This document shows positions 1 to 8,270 of a stretch of DNA of 11,425 bases, one piece after another. Source of the DNA: Physocladia obscura (Eukaryota > Chytridiomycota > Chytridiomycetes > Chytridiales > Chytriomycetaceae); NCBI GenBank assembly GCA_027596945.1, contig JADGJH010001190.1, positions 1 through 11,425 of the forward strand, in the 5' to 3' direction. The notes under the pieces were generated by a model, which was given only the letters and a program-made list of their open reading frames with translations, made no database searches and was not told the DNA's origin. The first letter of the stretch is position 1; each line of letters begins with the position of its first letter. Made by a program: the position numbers and the translations under genes.

Positions 1-47
1 CGTTTTTCCCCACCAAAAAAAAAAAAAAAAAAAAAAGGGGGCAAACG
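1..47. repeat. A22 homopolymer flanked by near-inverted C-rich/G-rich ends
   Basis: A run of 22 A (15-36) is followed directly by five G. The sequence before it (cgtttttcccc) resembles the reverse complement of the sequence after it (gggggcaaacg), so the segment could fold back on itself. It abuts the open frame of the CDP-diacylglycerol synthase exon, where the family would have a hydrophobic segment. It may be intron sequence or an assembly or sequencing artefact. Confidence 0.6.
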
Positions 48-294
48 GGCTTTTCAAATCAAAGACTTTTCTGATTCCATTCCGGGGCATGGAGGTCTCA
101 CCGATCGCATGGATTGCCAGTTTCTTATGAGCTTTTTTGCCTTTCTATATTACCAAAGTTTCATTGCGTTGCCAGTTGGATTAACGATTTCTGAAGCAAT
201 GGATATTATAGTCAAAGGTCTGAACAGCACAGATAAACAGCTTGAGCTTTATAGGGCTCTAGGTGATCGGTTGGTGGGACTGGGTGCAATATGA
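37..294 (+). CDS. CDS1: Phosphatidate cytidylyltransferase (CDP-diacylglycerol synthase), C-terminal fragment
   Basis: This enzyme makes CDP-diacylglycerol from phosphatidic acid and CTP in the endoplasmic reticulum membrane; the product feeds phosphatidylinositol and other phospholipids. The readable frame, with codons in phase with 37-39, opens with KRAFQIKDF and continues SIPGHGGLTDRMDCQFL. This is the family signature (K-D, then P-G-H-G-G, then D-R-x-D) carrying the metal- and CTP-binding acidic residues. A hydrophobic stretch rich in F, L and Y follows, then a soluble amphipathic tail ending in GLGAI and a TGA stop at 292-294. Only the last ~85 residues are present; the family is usually over 400 residues long, so most of the gene lies to the left. 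The ATG at 109 is the Met inside the signature, not a start. An intron acceptor AG at 36-37 is possible, but the adjoining poly(A) makes that edge unreliable. DRMDCQ rather than DRFDCQ suggests a fungal type. Confidence 0.9.
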   Translation, partial: GGKRAFQIKDFSDSIPGHGGLTDRMDCQFLMSFFAFLYYQSFIALPVGLTISEAMDIIVKGLNSTDKQLELYRALGDRLVGLGAI

Positions 295-750
295 GAATGA
301 AGAGAAGGAGTGAATGTTGATTTGACAGTTCATAGCCAAATCAAAAAGTCAAATGAAATTGACAAATTAATATTTTGCATTTATTTATATGGTCTAAGTG
401 GAAAGCAGCAATGTATTGGTTATTAAGTGCAGTTTGTCTCAACAAAATAGTTCAGCTTGTACTTCACCCCTGGCTCTTCTGGGGTGTAACTCACAATTGG
501 ACATCCAACAAGTTGTCTTGCATTGACATGTACCTCTGACTGTTCCCTTTTACTATCTCGATGGTCACCACTTTCAAGGAAAATGTGAAAGTTTCAGCTG
601 GCACAAGTGTTTGGCAAGTTCAAATCAACAATAGCATTATGGATCATGCAATACAAAGCTGACAATGATGTAAGCAGCAACAAGAGATACAGTGTACAAG
701 AAGCGTAAACAAGAGTGCTGCAAATGGCTTTCGGATGAAGCAAAGAGAAA
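295..750 (+). other. 3' flank of the synthase gene; no further gene seen
   Basis: AT-rich DNA that should contain the 3' UTR of the CDP-diacylglycerol synthase gene. I see no AATAAA close after the stop; the T/A-rich stretch near 367-390 is the only weak candidate for 3'-end signals. A short hairpin (CACCCC, ten bases, GGGGTG) lies near 466-487. The right part (about 600-750) may hold the decayed N-terminus of the transposase relic that becomes readable at 754, but I could not match it. Confidence 0.45.
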
Positions 751-753
751 TAT

Positions 754-1070
754 GAAAAGTTTTCAGGATCTACTATTGGCTTCTCTACAGTATCTCTTAT
801 TCTGAGGAAAGTTGAATTGTCATGGAAAGTTCTTGAACAGTGTGCCATACAAACTTGTCACACAGATATTCTTTGGTTTTGTAAAGAATTTTAATGATAC
901 TCCAAGGCTGCTGGAGAACCTGGCCTTCTTAGATGAAGTTTGCTTTGATTATCATGATATGATGCATAAAAATGGATGGCCAAAAAGTTATTGTCTGTGG
1001 AAAGTTTCAACCAAAACTACAAACCTCGCTATGTTGCTTCAACCAGCTGAGTCAATTGTTTAAAGATATT
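754..1070 (+). pseudogene. Tc1/mariner-type DDE transposase relic, frameshifted fragment
   Basis: Three adjoining plus-strand frames give consecutive pieces of one transposase. Frame 1 (754-891) reads TIGFSTVSLILRKVELSWK followed by VLEQCAIQ, matching the end of the helix-turn-helix region (S-x-S-T-V-x-x-x-L-x-x-x-x-L-T-x-K-x-L-E-R-R-A). Frame 2 (about 875-980) gives LAFLDEVCFDYHDM, the start of the DDE domain; the codon at 932-934 is the first catalytic Asp. Frame 3 (about 972-1050) gives KVIVCGKFQPKLQTSLCCF, matching the next strands of the fold. Frameshifts fall near 885 and 975-985, with stops at 892-897. No counterpart of the second or third catalytic acidic residue follows; the copy is cut off before the purine-rich tract. 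It should make no transposase. It belongs to a different Tc1-like subgroup from the minus-strand relic at 2690-3300. Family placement rests on remembered motifs. Confidence 0.72.
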
Positions 1071-1090
1071 TTTTGGGTAAAACAAGGGCA

Positions 1091-1213
1091 GACAAGGAGA
1101 AAAGAAAAAGAAAAGAAAAAAAGGCACAAAGCATGTGGAGTGGGCAGAGGGCAGGGGAAAACAATGACACTTGTGTTTAAGAAAAGAACAAGAAAAAGGA
1201 GAAAAAAAATGAA
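1091..1213. repeat. Purine-rich tract
   Basis: Mostly A and G on the plus strand, as two A/G runs (about 1091-1123 and 1181-1211) around a G-rich middle (about 1135-1160). The open frames across it encode only Lys/Arg-rich low complexity and are not taken as genes. It sits exactly where the transposase relic becomes unreadable. Confidence 0.6.
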
Positions 1214-2689
1214 GCACCACAATCTCTCATGTCTGTTAAATCAGTTTTAACAAATTAAACCAGTTGATGCACACAATAAATGCTATAATACATTTTTACA
1301 TTTATAACTTGCGATTTTACAATGGAATTTACTTTGCTCACCAATACATAACTCTGGCACAAATTGGTGCACACTGGTGCACTTTTGCCCACAAAGATAT
1401 ACAATATAATAATATATTATGGCTTAAAATTCATTTTAGTGCACCTTAGTTCACCAAAGTTTCTCTCTCAACACATTTTCACTTGCAGAGTGTTGATAAT
1501 AAATTAGAATGAATTCTTACTTTTAATTCAATACAATACTTTCATTTATTAGAAATACAATTTAAATCACCTATATACACATGTAGTGTTGATTGGCCAT
1601 TGTAAAGTCATTTTAAAGGATGCTTTACAATGCATGGATTGTGCATTTGGATGAATGGGACAATGGCAGAAGGTGTCTGCATAAGTTATCCCTATGTAAT
1701 AATAAATATCTTTATTCACATAAAAGGCCAGTTATTTTTGATTCAATTTATTCAAAGTCTTGTTTTTGGTTGCAAAACAAACAACTTTTTCATTATTATC
1801 ATTTGAAATTCTATTTTCAATTTTGTTCAATTGACAAATTTATTCAATTGGTGAATGAAAATAAAAAAACCATTAACATAGTACCATTGAAAATAAATAA
1901 TTTATAAGTGCCTTTAGAAAGCTGTCATTTCATCCCATTGAGATGATTTTTACCATTTTTCCAAGGTGAAATGCCAAAGCATGAAACCCCTGGCAGCACT
2001 ACAAAATCATCTAAAAAAAAATGAATAACTTGACTCTACTCAACAAAACCTTTGCTTCTTGGAGTCAATAGTCTACTTGAAGCATTTGCAGTTGAAGTAA
2101 CATTCAACAAGCTCAAGTTTTTGGACTGTTGTACCTCATTTGCAACAGAATTAAGAAGGATTGTCAAGCAATACTCTGGCCTGCACTCTGTTTGAATTTC
2201 CAGTTCACATTCATTGTAACCCATCAATTATATATTTTCTGTGATCTCTTGGATTTGTTTCTTTGTTTTTCCAGTGGATTATCCATTTTCCAATACAATT
2301 AAAATTTTATTTGGTGTTAAGAAAAAATAGGCCATTTTCAAATATGGTAGCAATCCACAAAAAGATTCATTTTAAACACAATCTTGGAAGATTTTACAGA
2401 ATATTTTTTCCATACAATATTTTGGAAAACTGCTGACAAGTTGGTTTTGCTGAGTTTGTTTGGTGACACTAGCACAATCATAATTTTGAGGGTAATCAAT
2501 TTACTTTTAACTTCTTTGAACAGAGCACTTTGCAACTATAACTGTGATATCTCTTTTTGGTCAATGCCATTGCAATAAATCTGCAGAATTGACCTCAGAC
2601 AACAGCTTAAATGCTTTTGTAGATTCTGTTTTTCCAACTTCAATAAACAAGTCAAAATTTGCAATGGTGATGTATCTTGTGACTTTTCC
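1214..2689. other. AT-rich intergenic DNA, no convincing gene
   Basis: No gene is supported here. A plus-strand open frame of 95 codons (1620-1907) and a minus-strand one of 63 codons (2036-2227) have AT-driven composition and no motif I recognise. Small structures: three GTGCAC palindromes (1367-1372, 1377-1382, 1439-1444), the first two in a TGGTGCAC direct repeat; a perfect 10-bp inverted pair, agatgatttt (1941-1950) and aaaatcatct (2003-2012); and a 16-base word at 2032-2047 that recurs inverted at 11321-11336. An AATAAA occurs at 1275-1280. The right part (about 2280-2690) is probably 3' sequence of the minus-strand transposase relic; I could not find its terminal inverted repeats. Confidence 0.5.
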
Positions 2690-3300
2690 TCCAAACCTGT
2701 CACTTCTTGCAATCTGTTCTCCATTAATTCTAAAATAGAGTCACAAAGGCCTATGTCAATTTCATCCAAAATTCGAAATATTTAACCAATAAGTTCATTT
2801 TTTGACTGAGATATTCCAAATTTTTTTTGCCCCCTTGCCTAAAAAACATGCCATAAATTTTTAATGGGTTTTAGATCAGAACTAGATGGTGGCTATTCAC
2901 GTATTGAAACACATTCATTGGTAAGAAAATCCACAATCATTTTTGTTTTGTGACATACCAAATTCCTTTTTGCAGGAAACATTTCAGAGATAAGATATTC
3001 TGCAAGCAGGTTCTAATATTTGCGCTGGTTTTGGCTGCCATCAAGAGCAACAAGTGGACCAAGTCCAAAACATCCCCAAAATATGACAGAAAAACCAGCA
3101 AACATAAAGATTTTGTTCTTTTGGTACCTTTGCAAATTTTTTCACCACATAAAAAAGAGTTTCTGGTATTAAAACACATTCCACAAAAACATGATCAAAA
3201 ATAATAACACCAACCAGTTTTTGGATGTCAAAGACATTTCTGCTAGCAACAAATCCAAGTCACTTGACTTCCAATTGAATCAGAAAAATGTGATGCCAGT
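2690..3300 (-). pseudogene. Tc1/mariner transposase relic (DDE_3 type), minus strand
   Basis: One minus-strand frame can be followed from about 3165 to 2700. It contains SVIFWGCFGLGPLVALDG (the VMVWGCFS...GPLV-x-x-DG strand pair), CHKTKMIVDFL (the region after the second catalytic Asp, normally QDNAPCHK), SSSDLKPIKNLW (the SPDLNPIENLW hallmark), and SILELMENRLQEV (the C-terminal helix). In-frame stops lie at 3013-3015, 2893-2895, 2839-2841 and 2782-2784, with another near 3140. In a neighbouring frame just upstream, VIIFDH may be the first catalytic Asp motif. The third catalytic residue, Glu of PIENLW, reads Lys here (codon 2860-2862), so even without the stops the enzyme would be inactive. 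The N-terminal DNA-binding region is not recognisable, though decayed sequence may extend to about 3450. Cut-and-paste transposon remnant, clearly old. Confidence 0.8.
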
Positions 3301-4260
3301 CTGAAAATATTGTTGGTATTCTAGACTTCCTTTGATCATTTACCCTTAAGAGAAATAAACATGATGTACTGTAAATGATGTGGACCATAATGGAGGTCTT
3401 CAGCACAAGGTAAATGAAAAAATCAACATTACAAAATCTACAGAGTATCTCCATAAATCTTTAAAGATTTGTTTGAGTTTGGAAATTAGTTTGGAGATTA
3501 ATGACTGTCAAAACAGATGAGATCAAATTTTAAAGGTTCTTTCACACATGCAGTTTACATTCAATTTTCTACCATACTTCTATTGCTTGGTTTATTCCAA
3601 TTACACACAAAAAAAAAAAACATTTTCCTTTTGCATATCCCATTCTGGCAACTTAAGTTAACAAACTCCATCAAACTCTCACTGCCCCCATAAACATATT
3701 TAAATCTGTCTAATAAAAATTGAGTCAAAGTTTTAAGGACGCCAATATAAGAATTGTCAAATCCTAATTTAGCAGAGTAAAAGTGCGATTTCATTGAAAC
3801 CAATTAATGCGGCATAATTAAACCTTTCTTTTTCAAAATCCAACCCAAATAAAACAGTTTTTTGATCCTTCTTATTTGAAAAAGTCAGAACCCAATACTG
3901 TTATAACCACTAATGCAATTGTTGTCTATTTCAAAATTGCTGCCACAGAAGTTGTCCAACCATTCTTGAATAGGGTCAAATAATAAGGGAAAATAGTTTG
4001 CACTTTTGATGAGAAATTCAAACTTTTGGAGTCTGATGATAAAGCCCACAATGATTTTTTTTTTGAGAAATTGCATGAGTTGTTTGTAGACTACAAATTG
4101 CTTAAGTAATTTTTGGTTTGTGGAGTGCTTTTTTTTTTCATTTCTTCTTCCATTTTCTTTTGTTTCTGTTTCCTTCCAGTTTCATGTTGGTCTCAATAAA
4201 ATGGCCAATTCCAAGATTGCTCTATACAAATAAAATCTACTGTAACCCAGACCTTGAAAG

Positions 4261-4476
4261 ACAGACTTTTATCACAGCCAGTGGTGCAGTGTACTGACTG
4301 ATACTTTGAAAACCAAGATTTTGAAGACTACCTTGAATGGTCAGAAAAAAGCAAATAAAACTATATTGTCAGTACAACTTGATTTTTTCTCAACAGAACA
4401 TGCTTTACACATTGTGGAGATGATATTTTATTTTGGTTTGCTCGATTGTTGCAAGAGAGTACATACACATGAATGA
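4261..4476 (+). other. Unrecognised 71-codon open frame without a start codon
   Basis: Open on the plus strand from after a stop near 4257 to TGA at 4474-4476, with no ATG near its beginning. The residues look protein-like: a Lys-rich stretch (LKTKILKTTLNGQKKANKT), then a mixed hydrophobic part ending CCKRVHTHE. I cannot assign a family. It could be an exon remnant, a transposon scrap or chance. The surrounding DNA is AT-rich and shows no convincing splice sites. Confidence 0.15.
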
Positions 4477-5044
4477 CAAAATCACAAGTGGCACTTTATA
4501 TTCCATATTGAACTGGTAATTTTTAAAGGTAAAATTGTATTATTTGACCTTGTAATAGTGATATGATTTAACTGTTTTAATATAAGTTAAAGTAAGCAAA
4601 CAAAATAAAATATTATGAACATTCTCAATTAAAATAGAACACCTGTCTGTTATGTAAACAGTTTTTAAAATATTGTATTAAGTTTTAAGAATCTTTTGCT
4701 GGCAAAGGTGTTTGATGGGTTTAATAACAAACTCGGTTTCATTTAGTTTGACTATTGATTCACCAACAAGAAGTTATTTTAGAATTAACAGCCAAAACAT
4801 TAGCAGCAAAAGCATCCAAAATTCTTAATGTCAGGAGACAGATTGTTTTTTCAATAAAGTAGGAATAAGTGATAGTGAAGGAATATGAAAAATGACTATT
4901 ATTTCTCTCCATCTAATAAAAACTATTTAATCTGATTAATTATGACTCCATATACTTCATATCAAGTATTTATTATTTTTATTAGGAATAAGAAATAATT
5001 TTAACCTTGAATAAATGGTATAGCAAGAAAACAAAAACAAAAAT

Positions 5045-5275
5045 TCAAAAAACAGTTTTTGAAAATATAGTTATCACATTATCTTTGTTGGACATTAACC
5101 CAATAAACACCAATTGACCACAATTTTGCCTGGTCATGGTGATACCAAGTTGCACTGCTACTTTTTTGTAATTCAAACATTTGTAACAAGTATTATCAAC
5201 TCTGTTGTAATGGCTAGTCATATCTGGTCCAAGAACAATTTGGTTAATATTATCCATTTTTTTATAGTATGTCAT
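5045..5275 (-). CDS. Hypothetical 76-codon minus-strand open frame
   Basis: Runs from an ATG (complement, at 5275) to a stop at 5045. It is unusually balanced in composition for such AT-rich DNA and contains a CYKC pair and a further Cys (RQNCGQL). There is no signal peptide or membrane segment. It lies directly left of the retrotransposon's Gln-rich segment and points away from it. I do not recognise the family. It may be an exon or remnant of a host or mobile-element gene, or a chance frame. Confidence 0.2.
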   Translation of the reverse strand: MTYYKKMDNINQIVLGPDMTSHYNRVDNTCYKCLNYKKVAVQLGITMTRQNCGQLVFIGLMSNKDNVITIFSKTVF

Positions 5276-5309
5276 AATAAATTCATGGACTAAATCATTT
5301 TCTTCTCAG

Positions 5310-5867
5310 ATGTTACTTGTCATTAAAATGAAACAGCAGCAGCAGCAGCAACAACAAACCCAACCACAGCAGCTACAACAGCCACCACAAACTGCCCAAC
5401 CAGATGTGTCAGCCATGATGTCTGCTGTCCTCACCGTGGTCATGCCAGTCTTTGCATCCAGGACAGCCCCTGAGGCAGCACCTACTCTGCCCCCACCTCC
5501 CGCTCCTGCTCCTGCAGCGCCAAGGTTCCCAACTCACCAGCAAGGTAAAAGTGTTGCCTGTGTCTTCCACCCTTATTCCTGCCCTAATTGTTCACAAGAT
5601 CCTCCTTGTTACATTCTCCCTTAGCAACTTTCATCGCTTGTGCACAGTTGTTAGAGAAGAGCATCAACCTGGTGGGTTAATGCTGGGCAACAACAGGATT
5701 TTTCACAAAACAGATGGAAAGAATACGGCACTCACAAAAATCAGATTGCCAATGAGACTGGTCCGCGCCATTTCAATGTGGTGGGCAATATGTTGTGCAG
5801 GTTACTAGCTCACCTATGGAGTTGGAATGCCATTTGCTCTCATTGCAGGTTGGGTCTCTTACCTTGA
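5310..5867 (+). pseudogene. Gag-like region of the DIRS/Ngaro element, broken
   Basis: The first piece (5310-5624, frame 3) starts MLLVIKMK, then poly-Gln from a CAG/CAA tract, then a Pro/Ala/Gln-rich stretch, ending in a Cys-containing tail and a TAG. A second frame-3 piece (5655-5867) contains FSQNRWKEYGTHKNQIANE and ends NAICSHC plus a short tail, resembling the mixed-charge body and Cys-rich end of DIRS-type gag proteins. Assignment as gag rests mainly on position in front of the reverse transcriptase. A possible 80-nt intron (5545-5624; AAG/GTAAAAG donor, TTCTCCCTTAG acceptor) would remove the first stop, but the joined frame closes again at 5678-5680, so at least one indel would still be needed. 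Alternatively the Gln-rich part belongs to an unrelated host exon. Confidence 0.45.
5334..5357 (+). repeat. CAG/CAA trinucleotide tract encoding poly-Gln
   Basis: Five perfect CAG units followed by CAA units give eight consecutive Gln codons at the start of the Gln/Pro-rich segment. It is short but of a type prone to length variation. Confidence 0.8.
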
Positions 5868-7285
5868 CAAGATCTGCCAGTGGATCAGGACAGGAGCCCC
5901 ACCCTCACTCCCTCCTGCTCTGTGCCAATGCCCCTTCCACTTTCGAGTTCTCCAGCAATATCAGCTCCAACATCCAGAAGGAAGTGGCCCAGGGTCACAC
6001 TTGCAGTCCATTCCTGGCCCCCCCTTTCCCTCACTTCTGATCTTCACCCTTAGGCTCAGCCCCCAAGTCCTCTGGTGGCTGCAGCTAACTTCATAACCTT
6101 TCCTGGCCCCACAATGGCTCTTCAGTAAACAACAGGATCCCAGACTTGAGAGCTGAACTACAATACAAATGCTTCGACAACGCTGTGGTGACTATATTCA
6201 AAGCCGGCCCTGGATGCCTACTGTCTAAAGCTGATCTTTCAGATGCTTTCAGACATATCCTTGTTTGCATGGAAGACTGGGAGTTACTAGGATTCAAGTG
6301 GAACAGCCAGTACTTCTATGAAGTGTTCCTCCCCTTTGGCCTCCGCTCCGCTCCCTTCCTCTACAATATCTTCACCGAGCTTCTACACTGGGCCTGCAAA
6401 TCAGCTGGCATCCAGGTGATGTTTCATTACCTCGATGACTTCTTGTTTGTAAAACTGGCCAATTTCTGCCCTTCAGCCCTTCCCACTTTTGAATCGATTG
6501 CCACAGATCTGGGTTTTTGCACTAACAACAAGAAACAGGAGTTGGCTACCACCTGGCTCCTGTTCTTGGGTATTTTATTGGACTCCGCTTTAATGACAGC
6601 TTCCCTTCCAGCCGATAAACTCCACCATTCTTGCACATTAGTTACCGCCATAATGGACTGCCAAACATGTACTCAGCAAGAACTTTTGAGGCTGATTGGC
6701 TTCCTCAGTTACACTTGCAAAGTTCTCCCTGCTGGATGTCCCTTCCTCCAATGCTTTATCAAAACAGCTTACTTGGTAAAGCGGCTTTGCCACTGAGTCA
6801 CACTTACTGGACCTGTCCAAGAGGACTTAGCCTGGTGGGCTCACTTCCTGCCACAATGGAATGGCGTCAGCCTAATCTCCTGGTCCCCCTGGACCAGCAA
6901 CTTGGATATCAACCCCTGGACCAACGCCTCTGGCTCTCTGCACTCAGTGTCTATTTTCAAGGTGACTGGATCAGTCAGTCTTGGAACTCTGCTTGGTATT
7001 CCATCAAAAAACCTGAGTCATTCAATATTCAATGGACTGAGCTTGTTGCTGTGGTGGTGGCCGCAGCAACCTTTGGTTCCCGCTGGAGGTCTCTAAGGAT
7101 CCGGATTTTCTGCGACAACAATGCCGTCCATCACTGAATTAACGACGCCCCATGTCGTGCCTCTCCTTTCCATCAACACCTGCTCCGCCTTCTCTCTCCT
7201 TTCCGCGACCCATTCCTTCCTCATCTGCTCTGAATGGATCTCAACCCATTCTAACTCTGTTGCTGATGCCCTCTCCTGTTTCAAT
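5830..7285 (+). pseudogene. Reverse transcriptase-RNase H of the DIRS/Ngaro element, broken
   Basis: This region copies element RNA into DNA. The reverse transcriptase lies in frame 2 from about 5915 to 6796. It contains SSNIQKEVAQGH, SPLG, LLSKADLSDAF (first catalytic Asp, 6233-6235), LPFGLRSAPF and HYLDDFLF (the YxDD active site; Asp codons 6434-6439). An N-terminal scrap, GWVSYLDKICQWI, is in frame 1 near 5847-5900. In-frame stops lie at 6038-6040, 6086-6088 and 6794-6796. RNase H starts in frame 2 with PWTNASGS, where the usual catalytic Asp of TDAS is Asn (6923-6925). It continues in frame 1 with QWTELVAVV (Glu 7039-7041), CDNNAVHH (Asp 7114-7116) and a stop at 7135-7137. It shifts near 7200 into frame 2 with SVADALSCF (Asp 7265-7267). 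The RT catalytic residues are intact; RNase H appears inactivated. The RT closely fits the DIRS/Ngaro pattern, not Ty3/gypsy or LINE. Confidence 0.85.
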
Positions 7286-8270
7286 GTGCATTCAGGCAGC
7301 TTGCACTCGAGGCCTCCCTCAGCCTAACCTTGCCTGGTACACTTCCCACCCTGCACCTTCCGCGAGATGTGGCATATTACCTCTTCCATGGAATCACAGC
7401 TTCAACCTGCCGCAACTACAGTTATGCCCAACGGCAATTCTTGGACTTCTGCCACACTTTCCAGCTTCTTCACTCTGACAACAACCCCCTCCCGGCAACC
7501 GAGATCACCCTCTGCAGCTGGTCAGCTGCCCTTGTACAACAGGTCAACCCCAAAACCATCAAACAATACCTTTCTGCAGTATCCTCCCTCCACCTCTATG
7601 AAGGATACCCCAGCGTCTTTGCCTCTGGACCCCCACTTCTCTATCATGTTCTCTGGGGTATCTCATGTGCCAATTGCCACCTCAATGCAAAACCACGCCT
7701 CCCTATCTCCTATAATATTTTCTCTCAGCTTATCCCCCTCCTCGACTCCAACAACTCAGACTCAGCAGTCATTGCCGCCACCTGGACCACAGCCTTCTTT
7801 GCCCTCCTTCATTCTGGAGAATTCACCTTCAACAGCTACGCACCCTTCGACCCCACCTGGCGGATTTCCCGTGGCGCCGGCCACTTCTTCCCAACTACCG
7901 GCAAGCTGCGCCTTGTCGAACTTACCATACCAAGCTCCAAGACTGATCCCTTCCGCAAAGGGGTCACCCTCACTATTGGACTTGCCACCGACCCAGCCTG
8001 TTGCACCATGCATCTCCTCTTCAAGCTCTTCACCAGCTTCTCCATGGCACCAAATTCCACCCTCTTTTCACTCCCTTCCAGTCGTCCCTTCTTGCGCGAC
8101 TTCCTCATCAACTCCATCTGTTCGTTCTCCCTGCCATTGGAGAAAACCCCAACCACTATGCGGGACACAGCTTTTGCATAGGGGGTGCAACTGCAGCAGC
8201 AAATCTGGGATACACCGAATACAAAATTCAAGCACTGGGACGATGGGTGTCTGACGCATACCTGGCTTAA
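7286..8270 (+). pseudogene. Tyrosine recombinase of the DIRS/Ngaro element, catalytically dead
   Basis: A phage-integrase-fold recombinase that would insert the circular DNA copy by a covalent phosphotyrosine. Frame 1 is open from about 7267 to 8181. An N-terminal helical domain (TASTCRNYSYAQRQFLDFC, then PKTIKQYLSAVSSLH) leads to the catalytic domain. Box I reads LLHSGEFTF, with His (7810-7812) where Arg is expected in L-R-x-G-E. The beta-strand Lys is present in PSSKTDPFRKG (7939-7941). A frameshift near 8121-8135 moves the rest to frame 3: NHYAGHSFCIGGATAAA keeps the His (8166-8168) but has Cys (8175-8177) for the second catalytic Arg, and LGRWVSDAYLA ends at TAA (8268-8270), where the nucleophilic Tyr is expected. 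Frame 3 beyond that stop still looks like a recombinase tail for about 20 codons, supporting a secondary stop. Reading starts roughly seven codons after the RNase H ADAL motif. Confidence 0.85.

Larger units (their letters stand above)
3301..5309. other. AT-rich intergenic DNA with unrecognised open frames
   Basis: No known gene is seen. A minus-strand frame from 4076 to 3561 is open except for stops near 3882 and 3795; the region may be a decayed coding sequence, but no family is apparent. A small palindrome (TTTGTAG A CTACAAA) lies at 4083-4097, and a pyrimidine-rich run at about 4131-4179. Two further open frames are listed separately. The expected 5' terminal inverted repeat of the minus-strand transposon should fall in the left part, but was not identified. 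Confidence 0.45.

Noticed and set aside
972..1250. Lys/Arg-rich plus-strand open frame
   Set aside because: Its first part is a piece of the transposase relic and the rest is translated purine-rich tract; not an independent gene.
1620..1907. 95-codon plus-strand open frame
   Set aside because: Asn/Lys/Tyr/Phe-rich composition as expected from AT-rich DNA; no family or splice context seen.
7367..8254. 295-codon plus-strand open frame, Ser/Pro/Thr-rich
   Set aside because: It is the +1 shadow of the recombinase frame: low-complexity Ser/Pro bias from CCN/TCN-rich DNA, no motif, whereas the overlapping frames give clear recombinase boxes.
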